This document shows positions 34,375 to 45,239 of a stretch of 64,000 bases of DNA, piece by piece. The translations under genes and the position numbers were made by a program. Position 1 is the stretch's first letter. Each line of letters begins with the position of its first letter. The stretch comes from Paralithodes platypus (taxonomy: Eukaryota > Arthropoda > Malacostraca > Decapoda > Lithodidae). Below the pieces are notes generated by a model. That model saw only the letters and a list, made by a program, of their open reading frames with translations. It had not been told where the DNA came from and did no database searches. The DNA lies in assembly GCA_032716605.1 (NCBI GenBank), contig CM064517.1:26665677-26729676 (forward strand). Reading direction: 5' to 3'.

Positions 34375-34781
34375 GGCCTATACGTTAAGCAGCAACAGTT
34401 CACTGCTGGACAAAGGACTCCCTTGACCTTTCCCAAGACTCACGAGAATAGAAAAGTATTTCTGTTGAATTATGTATTATATATTTAGTTGCACATACCT
34501 CTAGTTGATATTTATGTGAATAATCAACAATTCTGAGCATATGTAACGTCCTTTAATGAAAACTATACGTACTTAGTTTGAAAATCGTTGGTGTAAATAT
34601 GACTAGGCTACATAATGTGTGTTGAAAGAAAGGCCTTATCTCCTTACTAAGTCCTTGGCCTTCCGAGCATTGTTGCCATGTTTGCCTGTACTATTGTATT
34701 ATTTGGGGGTTTTCCCCTCAATGCAGGTCCCGTTTTAGTCGGTAACAATGGACCACTTTTCCCTCTATATTTTTCACTCGG

Positions 34782-34783
<2 letters not shown>
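34375..34783. other. No recognised feature
   Basis: No repeat family or credible exon seen. Confidence 0.5.
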
Positions 34784-34836
<53 letters not shown>

Positions 34837-34855
34837 TCCATCGCTCTCGCTCTCG

Positions 34856-34937
<82 letters not shown>

Positions 34938-34977
34938 CTCTCTCTCTCTGTCTCTCTCCCTTTTTTTTTTTTTTTTT
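34784..34977. repeat. C run, (CT)n arrays and T run
   Basis: C9-11, CT at about 34794-34830 and 34859-34933, more CT-rich sequence and a 19-base T run. Confidence 0.95.
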
Positions 34978-35545
34978 AGCTTCTCTTCTTCCTGCATTTC
35001 CAATATCAAAGTTCTCCTCTTTTATTGTTGTCGTTAGTTGTACTCTGTATTTTATAAGCTTCATTTTGTTATACTATATATACTTCATTACTCATTACAA
35101 GTAGTGGTACGGTATAGTATCAAACACCATCAAAATAGGTTAATGAATACTAACAGATCGGCGAAGAGATGGATGCGGAATATCAAAGTATACCATATTT
35201 GCTATTGAGTGTCGCCGTGTCGCTCCCACAAACAGACGGAAACAGAGTAGCAAAGTACTGTATGTCCTTGGCCGTTTATGTCCCATTGAGTGTCTGTCCG
35301 TGTTGCTGTCCGTATAATGACCCACGTTTCCGTCCGTATATTACCGTGTTGTTTATCTGGTGTGCGTGTCTTGGATCTTATCACCTGGCTTATCTCTGGG
35401 CCTGGGCACGTTAATAAAAGATAACAGATCCAACATGGGACTTTTATTAGAAGAGGAAGTAATGATTAAAAATGGCTTTATTTTCATTAGTTTTATCTGG
35501 CCATGACTCCTAATATCGGACCCAATCAGTGATATGTACTTTGTA
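34978..35545. other. No recognised feature
   Basis: Contains GTGTCTGTCCGTGTTGC and TCCGTATAATGACC-like repeated words near 35290-35345; no gene recognised. Confidence 0.5.
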
Positions 35546-35752
35546 TTAACCCTTTCAGCACGATTACGTTTTGTTACCTTGGATTCTGGCTAAAATTTAA
35601 CGATTTTACGAAGTTTAAGAAGGACCTATGTTATTCAGAGGGTTTATTGGAAACGTATGTACCCCTTTGAGTCCTAGAGGTTGATTATAAGCTAAAGACA
35701 ATTGTGTAATGGTAACCAGAATATGATGAAATATGGTGCTGAATTCGTGTTT
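35546..35752. mobile_element. TTAA-2 element, right end decayed
   Basis: TTAACCCTTTCAGCACGATT at the left; right arm ATGGTAACCAGAATATGATG ending GGTGCTGAATTCG without TTAA. Confidence 0.8.
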
Positions 35753-36054
35753 TTGTGAGGGCTGACATGGATTTGTTTTTGTTTAATACATTTGTTCTGT
35801 TATGTTTGTTGTTTTTATTGTTATTGTTCTTTATTTATTATATACACTTTGCTTTATGGTTATTTTGTTATTACTTTTTGATGTGACTTGTATTTCGTTT
35901 CAAGCTAGGTTTATACTTTGTGTGTATATATATTTGATTATGCCTCGCTAATGTATATATTTACTCTTTTCCAGGTGAGTGAAGCAGAGGCGTGTGACTG
36001 GTGCAGGAATAGTGAGTTAACAGCGGATTATACTGTAATTTGAGTGGTTGATTT
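35753..36054. other. T-rich DNA, nothing recognised
   Basis: TTGTTTTTATTG words; no gene seen. Confidence 0.5.
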
Positions 36055-38240
36055 GGACTGAGTGGTGTTGCTACGAGAGTTGGTTGTTAGTGTATGAGTG
36101 TGTTGTTTTAGTGTATTGAGAATTGTTTGTTTTAGTGTAGTGTGTTGTATAGTTTAGTGTTATTGAAGAGTTTGTTGTTAGTGTATAGAGTGTTTAGTGG
36201 TTGTTAGTGTATGAGTGTGTTAGGAGTGTGTGTTGTATAGTGTAGTGTATTGAGAGAGTTGAGAGTTTGTGTTAGTGGGTGTGTGTGTAGGTGTGTATAG
36301 TGTAGTGTTATTGAGAGAGTTGGTTGTTAGTGTATGAGTGTGTGGTGTAGGAGTGTGTGTTGTATAGTGTAGTGTTATTGAGAGAGTTGGTTGTTAGTGT
36401 ATGAGTGTTGTGGTGGAGTGTTATTGAGAGAGTTTGTTGTTAGTGTAGTGGTGTATGAGTGTGTTGTTTAGTGTAGTGTTATTGAGAGAGTTGGTTGTTA
36501 GTGTATGAGTGTGTGTTGTATAGTGTAGTGTTATTGAGAGAGTTGGTTGTTAGTGTATGAGTGTGTTGTATAGTGTAGTGTTATTGAGAGAGTTTGTTGT
36601 TAGTGTATGAGTGTGTGGTGTATGAGTGTGTTGTATAGTGTAGTGTTATTGAGAGAGTTGGTTGTTAGTGTATGAGTGTGTGGTGTAGGAGTGTGTGTTG
36701 TATAGTGTAGTGTTATTGTGAGGGTTGGTTGTTAGTGTATGAGTGTGTTGTATAGTGTAGTGTTATTGAGAGAGTTGTTAGTGTAAGAGTGTGTGGTGTT
36801 TTGTGTGTTGTATAGTGTAGTGTTATTGTGAGGGTTGGTTGTTAGTGTATGAGTGTGTGGTATATGAGTGTTTAGTGTATGAGTGTGTGTTGTATAGTGT
36901 AGTGTTATTGTGAGGGTTGGTTGTTAGTGTATGAGTGTGTGGTATATGAGTGTTTAGTGTATGAGTGTGTGTTGTATAGTGTAGTGTTATTGTGAGGGTT
37001 GGTTGTTAGTGTATGAGTGTGGTGGTATATGAGTGTTTAGTGTATGAGTGTGTGTTGTATAGTGTAGTGTTATTGTGAGGGTTGGTTGTTAGTGTATGAG
37101 TGTGTGGTATATGAGTGTTTAGTGTATGAGTGTGTGTTGTATAGTGTAGTGTTATTGTGAGGGTTGGTTGTTAGTGTATGAGTGTGTTGTATAGTGTAGT
37201 GTTATTGAGAGAGTGTTTTAGTGTATGAGTGTGTGTTGTATAGTGTAGTGTTATTGAGAGAGTTGGTTGTTAGTGTAGGAGTGTGTGTTGTATAGTGTAG
37301 TGTTATTGAGAGAGTTGGTTGTTAGTGTATGAGTGTGTGTTGTTGTGGTGTATAGTGTAGTGTTATTGAGAGTTGGTTGTTAGTGTATGAGTGTGTTGTA
37401 TAGTGTAGTGTTATTGAGAGAGTTTGTTGTTAGTGTATGAGTGTGTGGTGTATAGTGTAGTGTTATTGAGAGTTTGTTGTTAGTGTATGAGTGTGTTGTA
37501 TAGTGTAGTGTTATTGAGAGAGTTGGTTGTTAGTGTATGAGTGTGTGGTGTATGAGTGTGTGTTGTATGGTGTAGTGTTATTGAGAGAGTTGGTTGTTAG
37601 TGTATGAGTGTGTGGTGTATGAGTGTGTGTTGTATGGTGTAGTGTTATTGAGAGAGTTGGTTGTTAGTATATGAGTGTGTGGTGTATGAGTGTGTGTTGT
37701 ATAGTGTAGTGTTATTGAGAGAGTTTGTTGTTAGTGTATGTGTGTGTGTGTGTGTGGTGTATGAGTGTGTGTTGTATGGTGTAGTGTTATTGAGAGAGTT
37801 GGTTGTTAGTATATGAGTGTGTGTTGTATAGTGTAGTGTTATTGAGAGAGTTTGTTGTTAGTGTGTGTGTGTGTGTGTGTGTGTGGTGTATGAGTGTGTG
37901 TTGTATGGTGTAGTGTTATTGAGAGAGTTGGTTGTTAGTGTATGAGTGTGTGTTGTATGGTGTAGTGTTATTGAGAGAGTTGGTTGTTAGTGTATGAGTG
38001 TGTGTTGTATAGTGTAGTGTTATTGTGAGAGTTGGTTGTTAGTGTGTGTGTGTGTGTGGTGTATGAGTGTTGCTGAGAGAGTTGATTGTTTTTGTATATG
38101 AGTGTGTGGTGTATAGTGTAGTGTTGTTGTTGAGAGAGTTGGTTTGTTATTGTATGTGTGTCTGGTGTATGAGTGTTTAGTATATGAGTGTGTGGTATTA
38201 AGAGAGTTAGCTGTTAGTGTATGTGGGTGTGGAGTAAAGC
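36055..38240 (+). repeat. TG-rich satellite, ~48-60 bp units with higher-order variants
   Basis: About 2.2 kb of units built from TGTATAGTGTAGTGTTATTG, AGAGAGTTGGTTGTTAGTG and TATGAGTGTG. Spacer length varies through GT slippage. From about 36840 to 37165 four ~82 bp units with GTGGTATATGAGTGTTTAGT and TTGTGAGGGTTGG form a higher-order block. TTGTGAGGG variants cluster there, indicating local homogenisation. No coding. Confidence 0.95.
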
Positions 38241-38699
38241 AGAGTGGTTGGTGAGTGTAAGCATTAACTACGGTCATGAGAGGCGGGTCGGAAGCTACCT
38301 CAGTAAAGTGCTTGTTGTGCGTGTGTGTGTGAAGCTACCTCAGTAAAGTGCTTGCTGAGTATTGTGGGTGTGGAATACTTCCGTTGTTTATATTATGTTT
38401 TGTCTGGTTCTTTTCTATGTAAGTGTGTTGTAAAAATGTGCGGGTTTCTATTTGCGTGTGTGTGTTGTATGTGTACGTATTCCATGTGTGTGTGTACGAC
38501 TGTGCAAGAAATAATTACTATAATTACTGAGGCAGAGGTGGCGTGTATGTTTTGTACCTGTGTGTGTGGGAAAGAGTGCTTGGGTGTGTGCATGAGTATG
38601 TATGTATGTATGTATGCGTGTAAGGGTATGTAGTGACTTGTGTATGCCTGGTTGAATGGGTGTATGAAATATGCATGAAGTGTTCTGCATGTCTTGAGA

Positions 38700-38700
<1 letters not shown>
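38241..38700. repeat. GT-rich flank with a 42 bp duplication
   Basis: GAAGCTACCTCAGTAAAGTG occurs twice (about 38291 and 38332); a TATG run lies near 38597-38616. No gene recognised. Confidence 0.7.
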
Positions 38701-38913
<213 letters not shown>

Positions 38914-39069
38914 TATAGATAAACAAAACAGGTGTGTGTGGGGGAGGGGGTTACTATCTCAATTTGAATTTACACTAGTAAGTGCTTTCCAAACTACATA
39001 CACATAGGACAATAACGAAGCTAACGTTGTGCATATTTTTGTAACTGTCTTGTTAGCGTAATGCATAAG

Positions 39070-39190
39070 TGCGCGGAATTTCGGTGTGAGTGTCCTAGGT
39101 TCGAGTCCTTGGAGTGCCACATGTATTTGTTGATTTCATTAATTGAGTTTAGAAGTGAAATTGGTTGGTGAAAACAAATATAATTAAACA
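39070..39190 (+). mobile_element. SINE-2, partial copy
   Basis: Box B-like GGTTCGAGTCCTTGG is joined directly to TGCCACATGTATTTGTTGAT..GGTTGGTGAAAAC. The central body present in the 17139 copy is absent, so this is either an internal deletion or a shorter subfamily. Confidence 0.75.
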
Positions 39191-39364
39191 TATTGTCCTT
39201 CCTTTCTAGATATTAAAGGTAGAGGTGTTACTTTTGTATTAGACTGTATACCATGTAGAGATAGCCCTAGAAGAATTTACCTACCTACTTCTAGAGCCTG
39301 TTGAAGGTTTCTAGAGGGTCGTTGGAACAGTGGGAGGTGGCACAGTAATGGCCGGGTGAAGGGG

Positions 39365-39545
39365 CTCCGTGTTAATGTTGACCCCTTTAAGGAGAGTATC
39401 GGACAATAATGAAGGGTATACATTTTCTCAACTACCCCTTTGACATCCATAGATCCTAATGACAGCCAGATTAAAGTAAAAAAAAAAAAAAAAAAGCTTC
39501 ATCATACAAAGGAGTACAAAGGAGTACAATACCGAAATGGTTAAA
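39365..39545. mobile_element. Decayed TTAA-2 remnant with an A run
   Basis: TTGACCCCTTTAAGGAGAG, ACTACCCCTTTGACATCCAT, TAATGACAGCCAGATTAAAG and a final AATGGTTAAAG match TTAA-2 arms. An 18-base A run (39478-39495) and ACAAAGGAGTACAAAGGAGT, a motif of the LINE 3' end, interrupt it. Confidence 0.5.
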
Positions 39546-39699
39546 GGCTTAACCAAAATAAGAGGTCGTCACATATTATGTGACGTATACAGGAGACATA
39601 AAAAGAGAAGACAGAAATAGAAGGAACGAGTAAGAAAGTATCCGGCATAAAGTTTAAAATAAACGAGAAGATTACATTTATTGCAAGGAGATAGCAATA

Positions 39700-39845
39700 A
39701 CACATGGAAGAAAGATGTGCAATAATACGGAGAGAATGGCAATGTAAAACAAGGATAATACGAGAAGAAAGAAAGCAAAATAATACCGGGATAATACGAG
39801 AAGAAAGAAAGGAAAATAAGACTACTGAAATAACAAGAGGCCAAA
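39700..39845 (+). repeat. ~35 bp tandem repeat
   Basis: GGATAATACGAGAAGAAAGA occurs twice, with a diverged third copy; AATAATAC words between. Confidence 0.8.
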
Positions 39846-40009
39846 GAAAGTGGGATACACGCAAGACTGCAGTGAGGTGGAGGGGAGATGACCTTTGTGC
39901 CTTTATATGTGTTGTTGCGGGGGGTGGGGGGGGGGGGGGAGGGCGTGGAGATAGCCCTAATAGGTTAGATGAGGTGTTAGAAAGGTGGTAAGGACACAGA
40001 GAGAGAGAG

Positions 40010-40350
40010 AGAGAGAGATTGTGATTGTGATGGTGGTAGAATTGTAGGGTGGTTAGGGCTGGGGGTAGATGTGGTTGAGAAGAGGTGGGTGGTGGTTTTT
40101 AGGGTTGGGGGTAGGAGAGGATGGTTGAGGGAAGGGGAGGTGGTAGTGATGGTTAGGGTAGGGGGTAGGAGAGGATGGTTGAGAGAAGGGGGAAGAGGAG
40201 GTGGTGGTGGTGGTTAGGAACAATATATAAGCGATAGTGGTTAGAATAGGGAGTAGTTAGTGGTGGTGGTGGTTAGGTCAGGACACTAAGTAGGGGATGG
40301 TGGTTGAGATAGGGGTGTAGGTTATAGTGGTAGAGACTGGATAGGCGGTG
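40010..40350 (+). repeat. GGT-rich minisatellite, left part
   Basis: GGGTAGGAGAGGATGGTTGAG occurs twice nearly exactly, within looser GGTGGTGGTTAGG units. The array continues after the element at 40351-40708 (GGAGATGGTGGTTAGGATAG). Confidence 0.8.
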
Positions 40351-40708
40351 TTAAGGGGGGTGATCTGTGTTTTCTCTCCTTTTCTCTCTTTCTCTGGCTT
40401 GTATCCATTCGGCCCCATTCAGCCTACTGTTTTAAGAAGTTTATCCCCATCCAGGTGTCGATTTATTCCTGGCGAGCGATAGCGAGCCAGCATTGTATGG
40501 AGAAATCAGGCTTAGCCATAGGAGAAATTTTTCTATTGACAAATGTACAAATTTTGCCTGATGACAAAAACTTAAAACATATGCTGGCGGAAAAATTCGA
40601 CACCTGGATGGGGATAAATGTCTTAAAACAGTAGGTTTAATGGGGCCGAATGAATACAACCCAGTGAGAGAGGTAGAGAGAGACAAAAAGCTATGTGGGC
40701 CCCCTTAA
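40351..40708. mobile_element. TTAA-1f foldback element, complete, inside a minisatellite
   Basis: TTAA lies at 40351-40354 and 40705-40708 with ends TTAAGGGGGG and GCCCCCTTAA. Long inverted arms CATTCGGCCCCATTCAGCC..CCCATCCAGGTGTCG and CGACACCTGGATGGGGAT..AATGGGGCCGAATG. The right arm lacks the CGCTCGCCAG part. This is the reference copy for the foldback family. Confidence 0.88.
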
Positions 40709-40753
40709 GGACATTAAATAGGAGATGGTGGTTAGGATAGGAGCATAGGGGGG

Positions 40754-40773
40754 GGGGGGGGGGTCTGAGGCAG
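40754..40773 (+). repeat. G run
   Basis: Run of about 16-17 G between minisatellite and the next element. Confidence 0.85.
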
Positions 40774-40793
40774 GGCAGTGGGGGTGCTGCTGG

Positions 40794-41920
40794 TTAAAGG
40801 GGGTCCACCTGTTTTTTGTTTTCTCTCTCTCTCTCTGGGTTGTATCCATTCGGCCCTATTCAACCTACTGTTTTTAGACGTTTATCCTCTTCCAGGGGTC
40901 GATTTTTTCCTAGCGAGGGGGGTTTAGTTTTATTTGGTCTTTAGTTTTTAGCGAGCCAGGGGGGAATCAAGCGACGCAGCGTTTCTGGGGTTTTAGGCGA
41001 TTTTAGGTTTTTTAGCGGAGCCAGCCGAGGTTTTAGCGAGGATTTTCGTAGCGAGGTTATGAGCGGTTTAGGTAGCGAGCCAAAATGTATTAGCCGACGG
41101 TAGCGGGTTTAATTTTGTAATGGTTTTTTTTAGCGAAGCCGATTTTAGCGATTTAGGAGGCCTAGTTAAATTAGCGAAGACGAGGTTTTTAGCGATTTTT
41201 TAGCGAATTGTTTTTAGCCGGTTTTATGCTTATTTTAGCGAGCCAGTCGAAACTTTAGCGATTTTTTTTTTAGGTTTTTAGCGAGCCAGCATTAATTGGT
41301 TAGGGCGATAGCGAGAAAGCGAGCCTAGATATTGGCATTGCGTAGAGCGGTTTTATAGCGTTAGTTAACTTTAGAGATTTAGCGAGCCAAAGACATCTAG
41401 CGAAGTTTTTAGTTATTTTTAGAGAGCCTTTACTTGAGTAGTTAGAGATAGCGACGAGCCAAGCCACCGATATAGCGATATTTAGCCAGAGCGCGTTTTT
41501 CTTAATGTATGGGTTCGGTGTAATATTAGGCGAGTTTTTAGCGAGCCCACAATTAGCGAAGGTTTTTTTTTAGCGATTTTTCTTTCTATATTTATGCGAT
41601 GCCAAACGAAAGAATCGAGTAGCTGAGCCAGCATGAAGTTTTTTCTTTTATTAGCGAGCCCAACGAGGTCCCAGTAGCCGCCAGCCATATTTGTTAAATG
41701 TTGTTTTTTGACCAGCAGGCTCTAAAATTTTTTACATTTCTCAGGCCGGAACGGGAAAACGGGATTTCTCTATACAATGCCTGGCTCGCTAATCGCTTGC
41801 CAGGGAAAGAAAGAAGAAGTGAAAGAACAAAGTTCGACGACCCTGGATGGGGGATAGGATAAAACTTCTTTTAAAAACAGTTTATTAGGATGAAAATATA
41901 ATAAAGCTGAAGGAGGGGAG
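40794..41920. mobile_element. TTAA-1f element with a ~800 bp anomalous centre
   Basis: The left arm is normal from TTAAAGGGGGTCC to about 40910. From there to about 41690 comes a noisy series of TTTTAGCGA, AGCGAGCCAG and TAGCGATTTT words with many T runs. The element resumes at about 41700 as a distorted right half: CTCGCTAATCGCTTGCCAGG, CGACGACCCTGGATGGGG, AAAACTTCTTTTAAAAACAG, each a length-altered version of the normal arm. The centre is either an array grown from the element's own GATAGCGAGCCAGCAT word or an inaccurate consensus. Confidence 0.6.
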
Positions 41921-42345
41921 GGATGAAATAAGATGCTGGTAAATAAAAAAACAATGACAATAAAGCTAATTGAGAGATTAAATATGAGCTGTTAAATTAA
42001 AATGGAGAAATGGAGCTAAAATACGAAGGTAGATGCCGGTGTGTGACTCGATCGTGGGATAGATAGGGTGAAGTGACAGATTATCCAGAAACACAGGTGG
42101 ACAGGGGGTGATTAGCTAGAAAGACAGGTAGACAGGTGATAACTAGGACAGGTAGACAGGTGATAACTGGGACAGATTAGAACATTATTATTAAGGAGAC
42201 AAACAGCACTAGATGACGGGGGAAAACAAAGAGTAGCAAGAATATTGGTAAAAATTAAGAGGTGTGAGTGAAAGAATTATTAATATGAAATTGTATTGGT
42301 AATATGTTGGAATGTTTGATATTAAATTCCTATAACGTAAAAAAA
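41921..42345. other. AT-rich DNA with GACAGGTAGACAGGTGATAA repeats
   Basis: Two to three GACAGGTAGACAGGTGATAA-like units near 42100-42165; otherwise AT-rich, nothing recognised. Confidence 0.5.
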
Positions 42346-43157
42346 AAAAAAGAGAGAGAGAGAGAGGAGGGGAGGAGAGGATGTACGAGAGGAGAGTTGG
42401 AGGTAGGACCGCGAGAGATGGAGCGAGAGGAGAGAGGAGTAGATTGAGGACTGAGGATGCGAGTGAGAATTGAGTGGGAGAGAGGCGGAGAGGAGGAGGA
42501 GAGAGGAGGAGGAGGGGGGGGGGGTGAGGTAGGCGAGTGGGAGGGGAGACGGAGTGGGACCCGAGAGGGGACGAGGAGAGGCGGAGAGGAGAGAGAGATG
42601 AGAGAGGGAGAGAGGAGGAGAGAGCCTGAGAGCGATGAGAGGAGGGAAGATGGGGAGGGGAGCGGAGGATGAGAGGGACGAGAGGGGAGTGGGGAGGCGG
42701 GAGAGGAGGCCCCGACGAGAATCGATGCCCCCCCCGCCCCGGAGAGAGTAGACCGGCGAGACCCCCCGACCGTCCACCCCCCCCCCCCCCCCCCCCCCCG
42801 AGGATGGGAGAGAGAGACCTAGAGAGTGAGGATGAGAGCCCCTGCCCCCACCCCCCGCCCCGAGGCGCCAGAGACCGACCCCCCCCCGGACCCGGACCCC
42901 GCCGCGACCCCCCCCCCCCGATCCCGACGGTAGAGGAGAGAGAGAGAGAGAGAGAGTAGGGAGAGGGGAGGAGGGACGACCCCGGAGGGAGGGGTAGAGA
43001 GGAGAGAGGACGAGAGAGAGAGGAGGAGAGAGCGACCGAGGGAGAAGGAGGATGAGGGGGGAAAGAGAGAGAGAGAAGAGACGGAGGGATAGGTAGAGAG
43101 AGAGAGAGAGAAGAGACGGAGGGATAGGTAGAGAGAGAGAGAGAGAAGAGACGGAGG

Positions 43158-43224
<67 letters not shown>

Positions 43225-43225
43225 A
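42346..43225. repeat. Purine-rich block with poly-C/CG interruptions
   Basis: GAGAGG and GGAGGA words dominate. C runs of up to about 22 bases sit near 42776-42799 and 42903-42920. Three near-exact ~46 bp units with AGAAGAGACGGAGGGATAGG lie near 43073-43165, then GA to about 43222. Frames of over 300 codons on the minus strand (Ser/Leu/Pro-rich) are compositional. Confidence 0.8.
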
Positions 43226-43940
43226 GTAATGAAGTAATGATGCCGGTTGAAAGTTGCCGGCAAAAGTGTTCATGTGTCTTTGCCTTTACACTATTTGGTC
43301 CGACGTCTTGGGGGTTATTAGGATATTTTTATTGGTGATTCTGCTTCCTCTTGCAGTTTATATCGAGCACTGTCTTTTAGTTTGGCCCCCAAGGCTAACG
43401 AAAACACATTCCAACACTTCCCACAAACTATAAACCCATTCCCATATATGCCAAATTTGTAATTAACCCTTTCACGCACATATGACACAGAGGTTGCCAG
43501 ATCAGCAATAAGAAATAGTTCTCTCACTCTTATAATTACCTCGCCAAAATTAGTTTACTGCCCACAGCTAACTCAAAGACAACTGCAGAGGTTGAAGTAA
43601 CTAAACTAAAGGTTTCTAAATACCCCTGATGGTAACAAAGGCTTTAAAGTATCCCCACTAGGCTCAAAATCGCGTCTTATGTCGGAGAGCATTAAAATAT
43701 ACTAAAATATTAACCTTATGTTATTTATTAACCTTGCGCTTATTAAGAATGAGTTGTTTAGTACTATTTATTTATTACATTTCCATTTTAATTGATAAAA
43801 TTAATCAGTAGTCTCAGGAGAAGTAAGAAGTGAGCATACAACAATGACCACAGACAAATAGATTGATTTTCTGAGTGTGTAATTGCCTAAACTTAATTAA
43901 GATTGTGTTAAGATTTGAAGGGAGGCGGGATTGGTCCAAG
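43226..43940. other. No recognised feature
   Basis: TTAACCCTTTCACGCACATA near 43462 resembles a TTAA-2 end but no arm follows. No gene recognised. Confidence 0.45.
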
Positions 43941-43944
43941 GAAT

Positions 43945-44025
43945 TGATTTTAAAGTAGCGGCTATACCCTGTTCCAAATAGGTAGGCCAAACATCGTGAA
44001 CCCCAACCTTTGTAACTCAACAGGT
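43945..44025. mobile_element. TA-1 arm fragment
   Basis: GGCTATACCCTGTTCCAAAT and ACCTTTGTAACTCAA match one TA-1 arm. Confidence 0.5.
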
Positions 44026-44027
44026 GT

Positions 44028-44196
44028 GGGGAGGTGTGGTGGAGTGGTCATGCCAGTCCAGTAATCCAATGGTCCCGAGTTCGAATCCCGATATATCAAT
44101 GGGAAGATATTATTGGAATGGACTTTGTGCTGTACCTAGTAACAGTGCATTACCACAAAGCCACTGGAACGCCAAAGAAATACCCTCATTGTTCCC
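44028..44196 (+). mobile_element. tRNA-derived SINE (third type)
   Basis: Box A-like GTGGTGGAGTGGTCATGCC and box B-like GAGTTCGAATCCCG at tRNA-like spacing are followed by a body with GGACTTTGTGCTGTACCTAG and CATTACCACAAAGCCACTGG. No CCA-ready acceptor stem pairs, so I call a SINE rather than a tRNA. Confidence 0.65.
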
Positions 44197-44204
44197 TGAT
44201 TAAA

Positions 44205-44287
44205 TAGCACTGTATGAATTCTTCCTAAGCTTCATAGAATCGTCTAAATGTAACTCAAATGAAGTCACCGGCACAGGAAGGGATGGG
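44205..44287. mobile_element. TTAA-2 right-arm fragment
   Basis: TTCTTCCTAAGCTTCATAGA, ATCGTCTAAATG and GTCACCGGCACAGGAAGGG. Confidence 0.6.
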
Positions 44288-44298
44288 GAACAAGGTTG

Positions 44299-44301
<3 letters not shown>

Positions 44302-44367
<66 letters not shown>

Positions 44368-44400
44368 AGAAGAGAGAAGGAAGAGAAAGAAGGAGAGCGA
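44302..44400. repeat. (GA)n microsatellite
   Basis: GA array of about 60 bp, then AGAGAAGAGA imperfect repeats. Confidence 0.95.
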
Positions 44401-44439
44401 GGTAGAATATATGATTAGAAGGAATGAGGTTGAATGACT

Positions 44440-44655
44440 GGGGAAAAGATTGGTAGGCTGGGTGTAAAATTAGAGGGGCGGAGGGAAGGAAAGGATAGGG
44501 TGGGTGTGCAGAGGTGGTGGGGAGGAAGAATAGGGTGCTAGAGTGATGTTAGGAAAGAAGGGTGGAGGTGAGGAAGAATAAGGGGGAGGAAAGGAGAGGG
44601 TGGGGGCTGTTGGGGTGGTTGGGAGGAAGAATAGGGTGCTAGGAAAGAGAGATAG
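44440..44655 (+). repeat. GGT/GGA minisatellite, ~110 bp units
   Basis: GGGAGGAAGAATAGGGTGCT occurs twice (about 44519 and 44620). The TTAA-1 copy at 44659 is inserted at its edge. Confidence 0.8.
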
Positions 44656-44658
44656 GGG

Positions 44659-44995
44659 TTAAGGGGAGGTTTCTAGTTTGTTTCGTACTCTTCCAGCAAT
44701 CTTAAAATTTCACCCCCTTGACCCCCCTTTCAAGATAAATTTGTACATTTTTCGGTAGAAAAATGTCCCGGCCGAAGGTTGATTACTCTTAAATTACAGG
44801 CTCGCTATCGCTCGCCAGGATAAAATCGACACCTAAATGGCACGAAAGGTCTTAAAATTGACAGATTGGGGCGGAAATTCTTAAAAATCACCAAACTAAT
44901 GGGGCAGACGTCTTAAAATCTCAAAAGCAATGGGGCTAGACATGAGGGAGAAAGGGGTCAAGAAAAAAGTCCCTCAAGTGGAAATCTCCCCTTAA
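44659..44995 (+). mobile_element. TTAA-1 element, complete
   Basis: TTAAGGGGAGGTTTCTAGT to CTCCCCTTAA, 337 bp. The right arm of the CCGGCC hairpin is mutated (CCGGCCGAAGGTTG). Confidence 0.87.
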
Positions 44996-44999
44996 GGTA

Positions 45000-45235
45000 A
45001 TGTTAAGAGGGAGAGACTGGGTTAGAGTGGAGGAGAGGAGAATAGCAGGTTAGGACAAATAGGTGTTAGAATTTGAGTTATAGAAAGCCGAAGTTGAACG
45101 ATGTGAAGAACAGATGAGTAGAGTGGAGAGATAAATTTGAAGAGGGGTAGAAGGAAGGATTTTTGGTTTAAGGGAAGGAGAGAGAGAGAGAGAGAGAGTG
45201 AGTGAGAGAGTGAGTGAGAGTGAGTAGAGGAGAGA
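45000..45235. repeat. Purine-rich DNA with a GA array
   Basis: GA and GAGTGAGTGAGA at about 45178-45230; otherwise unremarkable. Confidence 0.7.
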
Positions 45236-45239
45236 GGGT

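Noticed and set aside
34678..35104. Frames running through CT arrays
   Set aside because: Ser-Leu strings from the CT dinucleotide in two frames, flanked by C and T runs.
42209..43273. Minus-strand frames of 313 and 354 codons
   Set aside because: Ser/Leu/Pro/Gly strings from purine-rich and C-run DNA; two frames overlap over the same bases and neither has a domain.
44028..44100. Possible functional tRNA gene (also heads at 17310, 17830, 23150, 47052, 50790)
   Set aside because: Box A and B-like words are present, but acceptor stems do not pair and SINE bodies follow, so they are SINE heads.
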